Origin: Daucus carota subsp. sativus
Taxonomy: Eukaryota > Streptophyta > Magnoliopsida > Apiales > Apiaceae
Reading direction: 5' to 3'
Assembly: GCF_001625215.2 (NCBI RefSeq)
Contig: NC_030387.2
Coordinates: 34,557,606 to 34,621,605 of the forward strand
DNA: 64,000 bases
Part shown: in pieces, positions 1 through 10,336 of the stretch
Layout: every line of letters begins with the position of its first letter
Numbering within the stretch: the first letter of the stretch is position 1
Notes under the pieces: generated by a model
The model's input: only the letters and a program-made list of their open reading frames with translations
Database searches by the model: none
Told to the model about the DNA's origin: nothing
Made by a program: the position numbers and the translations under genes

Positions 1-383
1 TGGATTGGATTTTAATTAAATTATATTATTCAACTGAATATATATATATATATGTACATTTAATCCGAATTTAGTACACGTAGATATAAAAAATAAAAAA
101 AAAATCATAAAATTCAAATTTTTTCCAAACATAGCCGATCGTGTAATACCTTTGAAAGATTCCGTAATCTAATTAATCGAATTTCAAACGTAATTTTGTA
201 ATTTTGGTTTTTTTGACAACAATAACTTTTAAGATTAGAGTTAGAAAGAGTTATGTAATGATTCGTATTTATATTGAAATAGAACACGTTAAAGTTAAAA
301 AGAGTTATATGAATGTTCTTGTTAAAAAAAGATATTTAAAATTGTATATTTATAATTTTACTTATAACATCATTATAATTTTT

Positions 384-568
384 TAATGAAATATTATATT
401 ATAATGTATTGTTATGAGTGTTTTTAGTATTTGAAATTGTTTAACAATATAATACTAATAAACTCCACATTTGTAGACTTGTAGTACCAAAAAGAGAGTA
501 CCAAACCAAAAAATATAACTAAAATCTTGGATTACAAATTATACTTATATTGGCTTATTATAGTATAG
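384..568. repeat. Direct repeat, left copy (186-bp pair)
   Basis: This segment recurs at 2535-2720 in the same orientation with only scattered substitutions (both run from TTAATGAAAT to TTATAGTATAG). The two copies flank about 1.97 kb of repeat DNA. The size suits short LTRs of a TRIM-like element, but the ends are not TG...CA and I did not find a primer-binding site, so a local duplication is equally possible. Confidence 0.7.
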
Positions 569-1378
569 ATAGATAGTATAGATGAGATTCATGTTGTGCT
601 TATGATAACATGCGGTTCATTGTCTGTTAAGATTAATTAGTTTTTCGACTTGTTAAATTACATTTATGTGTTTGAAGTTTAATTAGTTTTTTTATTATGT
701 TAAATTTGTTTACGTTATATAAGTTTGTCATTGTATTATTTGAATTCAACTAGTTGAGAAGCCGCGCGTTGCGGCGGTCTATAAAAATTATATTAATGAT
801 GCGATATTAATATTTGTAGAATAAAATAATTTTGTGGTTGTCTATAAAATGTATATTAATGTTTCCAAGTTAATATTTGTGGGATAAAATAAATTTTATA
901 TTATAAAAATCTTGATGTAATACCAATACTAATATATAAAATTGCAAAATTAGAATATAATTCATGGTGAAAAAATGTAAATAAATTTATACACGTATTA
1001 ACAATTTAATGCACGACGAATCTTAATGTTATTTGTGTTTTTTTCAAAAGTAATCATGTTCATACATTGTCACCTTCCTCCAATTTTTTTGGATTGATTG
1101 TGCACAAAAACATATAAACTAAATCCGTGAGATAGCGGTCTATAACCACCCTTACTTGTAATAATTTTTATTTTATAATACTGTATAAACAACCTTCAGT
1201 TAAAAGTTGCTTGAACGGAGCAAACAGATTGTGCAGGAATAATTTTTTCCCGTATACAAAGTAAATCATATAAAAATTAACAACTACAAACATATCCGAT
1301 AAACAAAACAAATATTATAAAGGAATAACCAACAAATATACATCACTAATAGTTAATATAATGATATCATTCATCAAT

Positions 1379-1545
1379 ATCATGTCAAGATTCTTTTCCC
1401 GTGTTTGGATTTGTCGACTCCCACATAACGGTCTATAACTATCTTTGTTTGCAACAACCTATATCATGTCAAGATTCTTTTCCCGTGTTTGGATTTGTCG
1501 ACTCCCACATAACGGTCTATAATTACCTTTGTTTGCAACAACCTT
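1379..1545. repeat. Tandem duplication, about 86-bp unit, two copies
   Basis: Two adjacent, almost identical units begin with ATCATGTCAAGATTCTTTTC and end with GTTTGCAACAACCT. They differ by one or two bases, so the duplication is young. Confidence 0.9.
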
Positions 1546-1759
1546 TATTTTTTTAATACTCTATAAACATCCTTCACTTATCGTTGCAGAAGAACGGCAT
1601 CGAGAGACTTGTGTGCTACTCTTTCCCATAATTAAATAATCTTAAACAAATTCAGATTGAAATTGAAATAGAGGAGGTTGTGTTTAGATGATACAAAACC
1701 CTACAATCTATAGGGTATTTATAGGTGCAGAGAGACTTGTGTGCTACTCTTTCCCATAA

Positions 1760-2390
1760 TTAAATAATCTGAAACAAAATCAAATTAAACTTTCAAGCTA
1801 CTATATTACACAAATAATCTGAAACAAAATCAGATTCTGAAACTTGCTTTTAATATACCTGAAACTAAAAAATGATAGTCCCGTAATTAAATAATCTGAA
1901 ACAAAATCAAAATAAAACTTTCAAGTTACTATATTATAAATAATTTGAAACAAAATCAGATTCTAAAACTTACTTCTAATATACTTGAAACTAAAAAAGG
2001 TAGTCCCATAATTACATAATCTGAAACAAAATTAAATTAAAACTTTTAAGTTACTATATTCCATAAATAATCTGAAACAAAATCAGATTCTGAAGCTTGC
2101 TTCTAATAAACCTGAAACTAAAAAAGATAGTTCTAATTTTTGATATTTTTCATCCAAAAATTCCAAAATATTAGAAATCTGAAACTTACTTCTAATATAC
2201 TTGAAACTAAAAAAGGTAGTTCCATAATTACATAATCTGAAACAAAATCAAATTAAAACTTTCAAGCTACTATATTCCATAAATAATGTGAAACAAAATT
2301 AGATTCTGAAACTTGCTCCTCATATACCTGAAACTAAAAAAAGTAGTTCTAATTTTTAATATTTTTCATCCAAAAATTCCAGAAACTTAG
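1760..2390. repeat. Minisatellite-like tandem array, about 120-150-bp unit
   Basis: At least four imperfect units share the blocks ATAATCTGAAACAAAATCA, AAACTTTCAAGCTACTATAT and CCTGAAACTAAAAAA. Unit length varies by internal deletions. No ORF is preserved across units. Confidence 0.8.
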
Positions 2391-2534
2391 AAGAATAGAA
2401 CGGAGCGATGTGAGAGGCGCCACCTACACGCCCCTCGCTTCTCCTTTATATAAGTATATTGATTCCTGGTGCTTCCTATAGTCACTATACAGTGCGCTTA
2501 GACTTGGAAAATAAATTGTAGTTTCTTTAATTTC

Positions 2535-2720
2535 TTAATGAAATATTATATGATAATGTATTATTATGAGTGTTTTTAGTATTTGAAACTGTTTAACAAT
2601 ATAAAACTAATAGACTCCACATCTGTAGACTTGTAGTACCAAAAGGAGAGTACCAAATCAAAAAATATAACTAAAATCTTGGATTACAAATTATACCCAT
2701 GTTGGCTTATTATAGTATAG
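2535..2720. repeat. Direct repeat, right copy (pair of 384-568)
   Basis: This is the partner of the left copy. Its right edge abuts the start of the segment shared with 11.9 kb, where both places read AGTAGGAGTGCTTTGCATCATTT. Confidence 0.7.
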
Positions 2721-2819
2721 TATAGTATAGATAGTAGGAGTGCTTTGCATCATTTAATTCCATCCTCAACTTTCCTGTGGCAGTGTTTTCCCTCTAGTTT
2801 TCACTTAAGTTCCCAACTA

Positions 2820-3122
2820 CTCCCTCCGTCCCACCGGATTCTTTACAGTTTCCTTCTTGGGATGTCCCATCCAATTCTTTACATTCCAAAACTTACCAAA
2901 AATAGTCAATGGGTCCCACCACTTCCCAACTTTTCCTCCATTTTCACACTACTTTTACTCCCTTTTCACACTACTTTTACTCCACTATCTCTCTTTTATT
3001 CATTAAAAATTGACGGGTCCCACCACTTCACCCACTTTTCTTCCTCTTTTCCACTACTTTATACATATTTCTTAACCTCCGTGCCCAAACTAAACGTAAA
3101 GAATTGGCTGGGACGGAGGGAG
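2820..3122. mobile_element. Stowaway-type MITE (303 bp)
   Basis: The terminal inverted repeats are CTCCCTCCGTCCC and GGGACGGAGGGAG, flanked by TA on both sides (2818-2819 and 3123-3124). The paralogous DNA near 12000 lacks the element and gives an empty site. Stowaway MITEs are non-autonomous Tc1/mariner relatives that target TA. Confidence 0.93.
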
Positions 3123-3589
3123 TACTTCTCAATGATATTGAAGTGATATTTCAAATTCCCCGTGTTGAAAGATGCTTGTGCCAATAATTTTCATGATGCC
3201 ATTTTCCGTTAATTATCAGCAACATCTCGCAACAATGTCAGACGTTCTTGGAGATTAATCGCTTAAGAGTAATTTCAACAGAATACTTTCTGAAACCAAC
3301 ATAACTTTCAAAGCATTATAAACAAAGTCCAGATGTTAGACTTAGTTGTCATAAATCAAAATAATGTAAATGGTGCTGAGGTTCTAACTTCTAATTACGA
3401 TAACTGAATTTAGGCCGGAGTCCTATCATAGTTTTTTAATGTTCGTTGGAATGATATTCTTCACAAATGAAGTCTGCATTACACATATATAGCTACAAAA
3501 TGCAATTGCTCCCGATATTACAATCTTGAACAGAGTTAATGCTTTAACTGAATAGAAGAAATTGATAACGAGTTGTTTTACGCACCTGA

Positions 3590-4080
3590 CTATCCAATAA
3601 TGTACAAACAGCTTCTAAGGCTACTTCAAACGCCTTAAATTCAAAGGGTAAATCAGTTGAGTTGTCAAAAATATTACTAAATAGCCTTCCTCTTCTTTTG
3701 CGTAACTCAGCACCTTCTGGCTGCAAGAAGTCCCCTGCTCCAGCAGTTGTTAATCGTCTTCTTAGCTCCTCCACACACTGCACTACGTCGCTCTTTAGAG
3801 GATTCAAGAGAAAAACCTCGTCAGCTGTAATAATACATCGAATCTGCTCCATGTTCAAAACTATTGCATTCTTTCTTTGAAGAATTCTTGAGGGATAAAC
3901 AAATAACGGATCAAGCAAGCGTACATCACATGCAGCAAGATCACACCGACGCATCATTGTTAACTTATCAATCTCGATCAATTCGGAGTTCCCTGATGCA
4001 TCAATATGAAACCATAAGCGAAGACCATGGTTCCGTGCAATTGGTCTAGCATGGACGAGTTGATCTTCGAGGTCAGCCAT
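3590..4080 (-). pseudogene. Orphan MRS2 first exon (copy A1)
   Basis: This open exon runs from ATG at 4080 to a GT donor near 3589. It encodes the N-terminal cytosolic CorA/MRS2 domain: GLRLWFHIDASG, MMRRCDLAACDVRLLDP, and ALEAVCTLLDSQ at the end. It is about 90% like exon 1 of gene B. No exons 2-5 follow towards position 1; only the DNA shared with intron 1 of gene B continues, until the 186-bp repeat. It looks like an exon left behind by a duplication of the segment now at 11.9-13.1 kb. Transcription of the open frame alone would give a soluble fragment with no membrane segments. The classification as a remnant is an inference from the missing exons. Confidence 0.8.
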
Positions 4081-4439
4081 TAAAAACTATAGAAAACGAA
4101 ATAGAACATAATGAGAAAAAATTGTTGTTGATTAAATCTAGATGAGTGCAAGATCTAAGATGCAGGAAATGTGGAGAAGATAGTGCAGCTCCGTGCCTAA
4201 CAAATCTTGTCTCCACCATTCAAAATAAAGTATTGCCACTGCAACCCATTATAAGCATATGATCAGGTATGAAAGCACATGCAAGGTAATATCCTTAAAT
4301 TCTAACAACCTATCTCATCTTATACCAGGAATAGTAACACATAACACAAATACAATAATGGACAAAAAAGCAAGTAAATAAATGACAAGTGGACTTGATG
4401 AGGTGACATGGAGTGATAGTTGGAATGGTGTGGGTCAAT

Positions 4440-4670
4440 AGACTCAATACTCCCCTTCAAGCTGACCTTTTCAGGTCATTGAAAGCTCCAAACTTGTGTA
4501 GAAGCGGATCATGTTGTTTAACTATAAATAAGAAGGCACTAGCACACTAGAATAGAGGTTGGAATTTAGAAGTAAGAATACTCCTTGTAACTGAGAATGT
4601 GTGTATGGATTCACATTTGCCGCTAGGAGGGGACTTCTAGATTTTTCTGCTCCAAGTTCACATGTATTGT
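4440..4670. repeat. Possible degraded LTR-type insertion beside a truncated exon
   Basis: MRS2 exon 1 homology stops abruptly at 4672. The adjoining sequence, with the phrase AATACTCCCCTTCAAGCTGA and a TATAAATAAG box near 4525, is reminiscent of plant copia-type LTR fragments. No second LTR or coding region is visible. Low confidence. Confidence 0.3.
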
Positions 4671-4882
4671 CATTTCCCAAGAATTGTCGAGGGATAAACA
4701 AATGATGGATCAAGCAAGCGTAGATCACATGCAGGAAGATCACAGCAACGCATCATAGATAACTTACTATCAATCACGATCACTTGGTAGTTCCCTGATG
4801 TATCAACACGGATCCATGAGCGAAGACCAAGGTTCCATGCAATTGGTCTAGCAAGGAGGAGTTGATCTTCGAGGTCAGCCAT
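4670..4882 (-). pseudogene. Truncated MRS2 first exon (copy A2)
   Basis: This encodes about 69 residues of the MRS2 N-terminus, from MADLEDQLLLARPIAW to FVYPSTILG. It then hits a stop where homology ends. The remaining two thirds of exon 1, which should carry the IRCIITADEVFLL block, are absent. The 5' flank (4883-5000) closely matches the 5' flank of gene B. The ILG ending is more like copies C and D than B. This is a dead fragment. Confidence 0.85.
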
Positions 4883-6140
4883 TAAAGAACTCTAAAAAAC
4901 AAAATAGAACGTAATGAGCAAAAATGTCATATAAAAGAAATGTCTGCTACCTTCTGGTAGTTGAAGTAGAATTATTTCAGGTTCCCAACAAACATAGTTT
5001 GACATGATTATCTTATCAAAAGCCACTAGAGCTTATAACGACTACTTACCGACATAAAATCAATGATCGAAAAGAAAGACTAGACACTTTTAGCCACTAC
5101 TGGTGTACCTTCTGTTTGTTAGACACCTTTTAACTTAAAATCCAGAAAGACTAGAAGTTTCAGCTATAGGTTTATAACCCATATGAAGAGCCTTATAATG
5201 AAGAGCCTTACAAATTTTCTTTTGCAAAGCAGATGCTAATAAAGAGTCCATGACATGAGCCAAATAAATAAATTTACAAAAAATACTAATAGTCCAACAC
5301 ATAACCTATCACAAAGCAAATGCTAATAAAGATTATAAGCAAAAAAGAAAAAAACAATGAGTTCGAACCCTTCTATCCCCAAGTTTCAGCATGAGTGGTC
5401 ACATGTGCTTATAGGCAAGCAATGAGTTGAATGATAGCAAAATATTAACAGGAATAAATTTACAAAAAATACTAATAGTCCAACACATAACCTATCACAA
5501 AGCAAATGCTAATAAAGAGTCCATTACATGAGCCCTGTAGAATTTAAAAAAAAATAAAAATACTAATACTCCAACCCATCCAACAATCTCACACGGGAAA
5601 ACCAAATTGATAACATAAGCTGAATTATATTCATGTCATCCTTCCCCTCTTAGTCATCTTCATTCATCACAACAACCAAGTCAGCTTACTACTTATTGCT
5701 ATTTAAGTTGATCTAAATTAAAGATTATAAGCAGAAAAAAAAGGGGGGGGGGGGGATTAGAGATTATAAGCAAAAAAGAAAAAAACAATGAGTTCGAACC
5801 CTTCTATCCCCAAGTTTCAGCATGAGTGGTCACATGTGCTTATAGGCAAGCAATGAGTTCAATGATAGCAAAATATTAACAGTGAATGGATAGTGGAAGT
5901 AACAGAAAGAGCGTACATTGTTTAAATTCCTAATAGAGCTTCAGAATTTACATATTTGTTGGCTTGTTGGGTAGATTATCTGATTAGAAATTAAAATTTA
6001 GAGAAGGAGCTAATCTGTAATACAATTATATATCTAATTACACCAACAAGGTATATGGGAACGGTTTCTTTTTGATATGTGGTAGTTGCTTGTTTCCAAT
6101 CATCCTTCTGCATACAAAAATCGAAATTGTTTCTCCCAGC
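4883..6140. repeat. Intergenic duplicated block with nested direct repeats
   Basis: The block parallels 13015-14304 between genes B and C. Inside it, about 120 bp at 5331-5451 recurs at 5759-5882 (GATTATAAGCAAAAAAGAAA through AGCAAAATATTAAC). About 70 bp at 5264-5330 recurs at 5457-5525. A G run of about 11 lies near 5745. No gene was seen. Confidence 0.8.
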
Positions 6141-6365
6141 TCACATCATCCAGTAAGGTTTTTTGATGTATTTCAGAAACCACAATACACTAAAGAATAC
6201 AACAAAACCTGTCATGGAAGTACTTATCATGATCCACTTGAATTTTGAATGCCGGAACTGGAACATGTACGTTTCAAAATCCGATACCACGCCAAAGAGA
6301 GCAACAACAAATGACGCTGTAGCGAGTAAAACTGTAAACTGTATGAGCAGATTTCGTTCATGGTC
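6141..6365 (-). pseudogene. Orphan MRS2 last exon (copy A3), GMN motif absent
   Basis: This encodes the two-transmembrane C-terminus: VLLATASFVVALFGVV, then SDFETYMFQF, then a second hydrophobic helix ending YIKKPYWMM and a stop. It is nearly identical to the last exon of gene C. The stretch that should read GIFGMN is missing. No exons 1-4 lie upstream on this strand. The splice acceptor expected at 6366-6367 reads CG instead of AG, while gene D has TAG and gene C uses a nearby AG. I call it a remnant of a duplicated gene-C-like 3' end. Confidence 0.8.
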
Positions 6366-6433
6366 CGTCAACCAAAAGGTGTATCTAAGTCATTTATATG
6401 ATACTTTGTCATAATCCGTGCATTGTTTCTTTA

Positions 6434-6806
6434 GAGCATCTTCAACCATCTAAAACCCTTGTCTAAAAAGTGAATTGACATACTTAAAATAAAAAGATTT
6501 AGTCAACAGCTCCAAAAACTCAACTCCAACCATGATGAGCTGTTGTCTATAAATTTAGCCAACCTCTTTGTCGAACCTCTACAGGTCTTTAAGAAAATCT
6601 GTAAAAAGATTGTACATCATTTATTACCATATTGAACTGATATATTCTATTTTAACAATTTAAATTATTAATAACATACTATTTTTAAATTATAGCCAAC
6701 CAATATAGCCAGTACCATTGTAGCAAAATGTCTTCAGCAAATTTTACATAATGTCTTACGGGTTCAATTTAACCAAAGATTATAGCCAACACCGTTGGAG
6801 ATGCTC
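6434..6806. mobile_element. Tourist-like MITE (373 bp)
   Basis: The inverted ends are GAGCATCTTCAAC and GTTGGAGATGCTC, flanked by TTA on both sides (431-433 and 807-809 of this kilobase block). A 3-bp TTA target duplication fits the PIF/Harbinger superfamily. There is no coding capacity. Confidence 0.8.
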
Positions 6807-6990
6807 TTAAATAGTCAAAAATGAAAAAAATAATGTTTGCGGTTCTTCTTCTATTGCAGGATGCACAGAAGAACCAAAAGTGTTGTCAATTTCTTGTAGA
6901 AAAGCCTTTTTTCTTTTGTATAACTAAGCACATTATGGGAATACGTAACTGTAACACCAAAAGCAGGACTACAAAGTCTATGAAACTTGG

Positions 6991-7542
6991 TCACTCTGGA
7001 TGAGTGTCCCGGATCAGACACCAAGCAATGTTTAACTTTTTATGATTACCCAACACCCATATAATCAAGCTCCAATTCCTCCCACCATTGCAATTCCATT
7101 TCTCACCCCATTTAAACAGCAATATCGATATCTTCCACTCCCCTCTGAATTCCCAAATCATTGAATAAACCAAACTCTCATCAGCCTCGACACCCGAATC
7201 ATCAAGCAATGCCGTAGCTTCTTCTTCTTCAGAAGGAAACCCACTAAATTTCTTAAGTAAATTAGACAACTTAAGAACATGACACGCACGGTCCTCATTG
7301 ATAGTGCGAGTAAAATTGGCTACTTCGTAAACACTGACACTGTTCATTCCTGTGCCAGAATGAATAGTTCTAGTAATATAACAAGATTGTAGCATAGCTG
7401 TTCGATGAAATGTCTGAATGAGATGGAAGTTTGATGGGGTTACTGAAGACGAAACATTCTGAGTTACTGGGGATAGGATGCAGGAGAGAAAGAGTTGTGC
7501 TTGGGTTCTTTGTAGCCTTCGTATAAGGTTAGACAGTGCCAT
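6991..7542 (-). pseudogene. Truncated pentatricopeptide-repeat (PPR) protein, 5' part
   Basis: This 183-residue frame starts MALSNLIRRLQRTQAQLF, a basic and hydroxylated leader of mitochondrial-targeting type. It contains an acidic patch (FPSEEEEATALLDDSG), then a segment typical of plant P-class PPR proteins just before the first repeats: WEFRGEWKISILLFKWGE, followed by IIWVLGNHKKLNIAWCLIRD. It stops at once after that (DTHPE). Related family members run for hundreds of residues more as PPR repeats that bind organellar RNA. The rest is absent here, so this is probably a captured or duplicated fragment. It interrupts the MRS2 cluster. The family assignment rests on the short conserved block. 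Confidence 0.65.
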
Positions 7543-8433
7543 TAACTTTTGTTAAATTTCTTTTAGCAACAGTGTCTTTAGCACAGGATTCGAAATCCTT
7601 AGGTTCCGTGAAGCTTCGATATCACCAGGTAGACACCAGGTGGGATGAGCACAGTCTTAAAAAATGCAGTGAGAGTAAAGATGTGGCTGATCAATTGTGA
7701 GTACTTATTTATTTGAAAGGATTATAATTTTAGTATAGTTATATATTTTTCAAATTGAGAAAATTATAATTTATGAGATTATATTATAATTTAAATAAAG
7801 AGAATAATTATACGTAAACAATAGAGTAATCCTTTTTTTTTTTTTTTTGCCAACAATAGAGTAATTCTTTTGGATGAGTACGACCTCAGTTATCTTATGT
7901 GTTTGACTGCAAGTCTGCAATACGATCGAAAGCGTTTGGTCGGAATAGAATAAAAAGGATAACACGATTTAGAAAAGGTTGCTGGTATGTCACGAAACAT
8001 ATCATTGATATCTAAAATAGCAGAACCGCGGTATATGACAAAAAATATCATTTTTTAATATTAATTGATTTAACATTTTGATTTTCGGAAAAAAAAACTA
8101 AATCTTACAAGATCTAGCATTTTGGATTATAAAGTGATAGATCGGGTCGTATTCTTCCACATTGATATTTGATGTCATTTTCATCAAATTTGCGGCGTCC
8201 AATACCACACCCAACGAAATTGTCTGAGTTGATTTTCCTTGAAATTTTTTGTCTAAAAATATATCTGGAATAATACTCTACACCAAAAGACGCACGGGTT
8301 GGAAATAACTGAACAACAAAGATTGAAATAAAGGCTTCTTCCATTATATAAGATTCAAATTCAAATATGTTACAATCTTCTTCAATTTATTTTTCGACCT
8401 CTGAACTTAGTCTTTAATTTAACACTTGAAAAT
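7543..8433. other. AT-rich spacer, no gene seen
   Basis: It contains a T run near 7831 and short ORFs without recognisable motifs. Nothing here is supported as a gene. Confidence 0.6.
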
Positions 8434-9785
8434 AAGGTTAAATCTCAAATTGGTCACTAAAGTGAAACCCATATCTCATTTTAGTGACTCGACTTATCAG
8501 GGACTCATATGCACCACTATAGTAACGGATTATCACAGAAACATTAGTTTGACAAGTTGACTTGACGGAAACCGTCTTTATTCTAATCTGTTTCTACTTT
8601 AAAAAATTGGCATCTCTGTGCAGTCCAACTCAGCCGTTCCTCAGTTTATTACAATAATACAAGTAACAGAAATATAAGTTCGTGTACGTACAGGTGCGGT
8701 CATTGTTAATTAATTATTAATTAAATCATTGTTAATTAATTAAATTATTGTTAATTAATTAAATTAAGTAAATTATTTTTTAACATTGTTAATGAATTAA
8801 ATCATGGTTAATTAATTGAATTATTGTTAATTAATTAAATTTAATTAATTAAATCATTGTTGATTAATTAAATTATCTTTTTAACATATGTAAAAGTAAT
8901 TAAATTATATACTTAATTATTAATATTATTAAACAAAATAACATGCTTGTCGATTTCTTAAAAAAGATAAACAACTAATATTTCGAATTAATAAACAAAA
9001 TATATTGACGCATACTAATTTTCCGAATAGTTACAGAACATATTTTGATTATCTCGGAGGAAACAAAATAATATATTCATTTAAATCAAAATTTATATTT
9101 ATCGTCCTGTTTTCTAATCATTTTCTAATATTGTAATTTTATTTTATGCATTTTATGTACTTTTTATTTTATGCATGTAATGTAATTTTTTTTTAAAAAA
9201 TTTCAATGAAATTTGCTTTCCTGTAAGTTTTTACTAAAATATTAATTTTATTAATTATAAACTATTATTAATTAAATATTAATCATAGATTAATTTTAAA
9301 TCTGATAAATGAAAGATATAGTAATAAACATAATCATTATTTTATAATAAAGTAGGTGTCCTAAATTTGGATTTTCGAATCACGCTAAATTTGCCCCCAA
9401 TGAAGTGTGTCCAACTTTAGACTATGCCCGCTCAATTTTTAGATCCAAAAAAATAGGCAGAAAATTACGGATAAGGTAAATGACAAAATTATATTATTTT
9501 AATTTGTGTTTTCAGAAAAATGGTCAGTTGAAAAAAATAATTAAAATGATTTTAGCAAGTAGTAAAATTGGTTCAATGTTAAAAACCTGGCTGATATATA
9601 TACACACAAACAAGCTACCGTTGTTAGTCTAATCCTACCTATACAAGCTGTGTGTGCCACGTTTTGATTTCCGTCTGGGAAGTCAAAAAAGTTAATATTT
9701 TTGTAATAATCAGTTACTATAGTAGTGCATGTGAGTCCCTGATAAGTCGAGTCCTCACTTTAGTGATCAATTTGAGATTTAACTC
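8434..9785. mobile_element. Non-autonomous Mutator-like element (1352 bp)
   Basis: Long imperfect terminal inverted repeats of about 95 bp (8434-8527 and 9702-9785) carry the blocks GTTAAATCTCAAATTGGTCA and ACTCGACTTATCAGGGACTC. The nine-base sequence CTTGAAAAT flanks both ends (8425-8433 and 9786-9794), the target duplication length of Mutator-like elements. The interior is very AT-rich with TTAATTAA repeats and no transposase. Just outside the right end, a second partial copy of the tail occurs at about 9805-9850. Confidence 0.85.
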
Positions 9786-10336
9786 CTTGAAAATTAAACT
9801 CTTTTTCAGTGACTGACCAATTTGAGATTTAACTCCTTGAAAATTAAACTCCTTTTATGTGGCTCGTTGCTTCGTTCCATCCAAATAAACTACAATAAGG
9901 AGTCCTTAGAGCAACTACAACGCATTAGTTTATATTGTCATTTGTTTACTTGACAATGTTGTTTAACTTTAGAGTTTGACAATGTTGTGTAAACATTAGA
10001 GTGTGGCGTTGTTTTAAATGTTGTTAGGAATTGTGGTTCATATTAACAACGATTGTTTCAGAAAGTCGAATGCATTTGATATAATATCATGAAAAATCAT
10101 AGTCACAGATTTTGATCCCTAAAATCATTAATCTTTTACTCCCACAATATATGTACTCATCAAAGAAAAAAAATTGACCCCTCTTGGATCAGAACTGGAT
10201 CTGTCACTGTCACTGTCACTGTCTGCATGATCTAAATAAACCACATCTAACCAAATGAATTGAGGAACTGGATCACGGACAGAGCTAGGAATTTGGGGCA
10301 TAACCACATTACAAGAATTGATGTTGTTTCTCCCAC

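Larger units (their letters stand above)
745..2465. repeat. Unclassified interspersed repeat, AT-rich with GC-rich signature ends
   Basis: The stretch opens with a GC-rich palindromic motif (GCCGCGCGTTGCGGCGG, near 760) and closes with a pyrimidine-rich segment followed by TTTATATAAGTATATTGATT (near 2450). This style is seen in some plant Helitron-like or other interspersed repeats. No coding potential is visible. The class is a guess; the boundaries are approximate. Confidence 0.3.

Noticed and set aside
1379-2390. CRISPR-like array of repeats
   Set aside because: Units are adjacent tandem repeats without unique spacers, and this is plant DNA.
2745-3146. 133-residue Ser/Phe-rich plus-strand frame
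   Set aside because: Most of it spans the Stowaway MITE at 2820-3122 and is absent from the paralogue at 12 kb.
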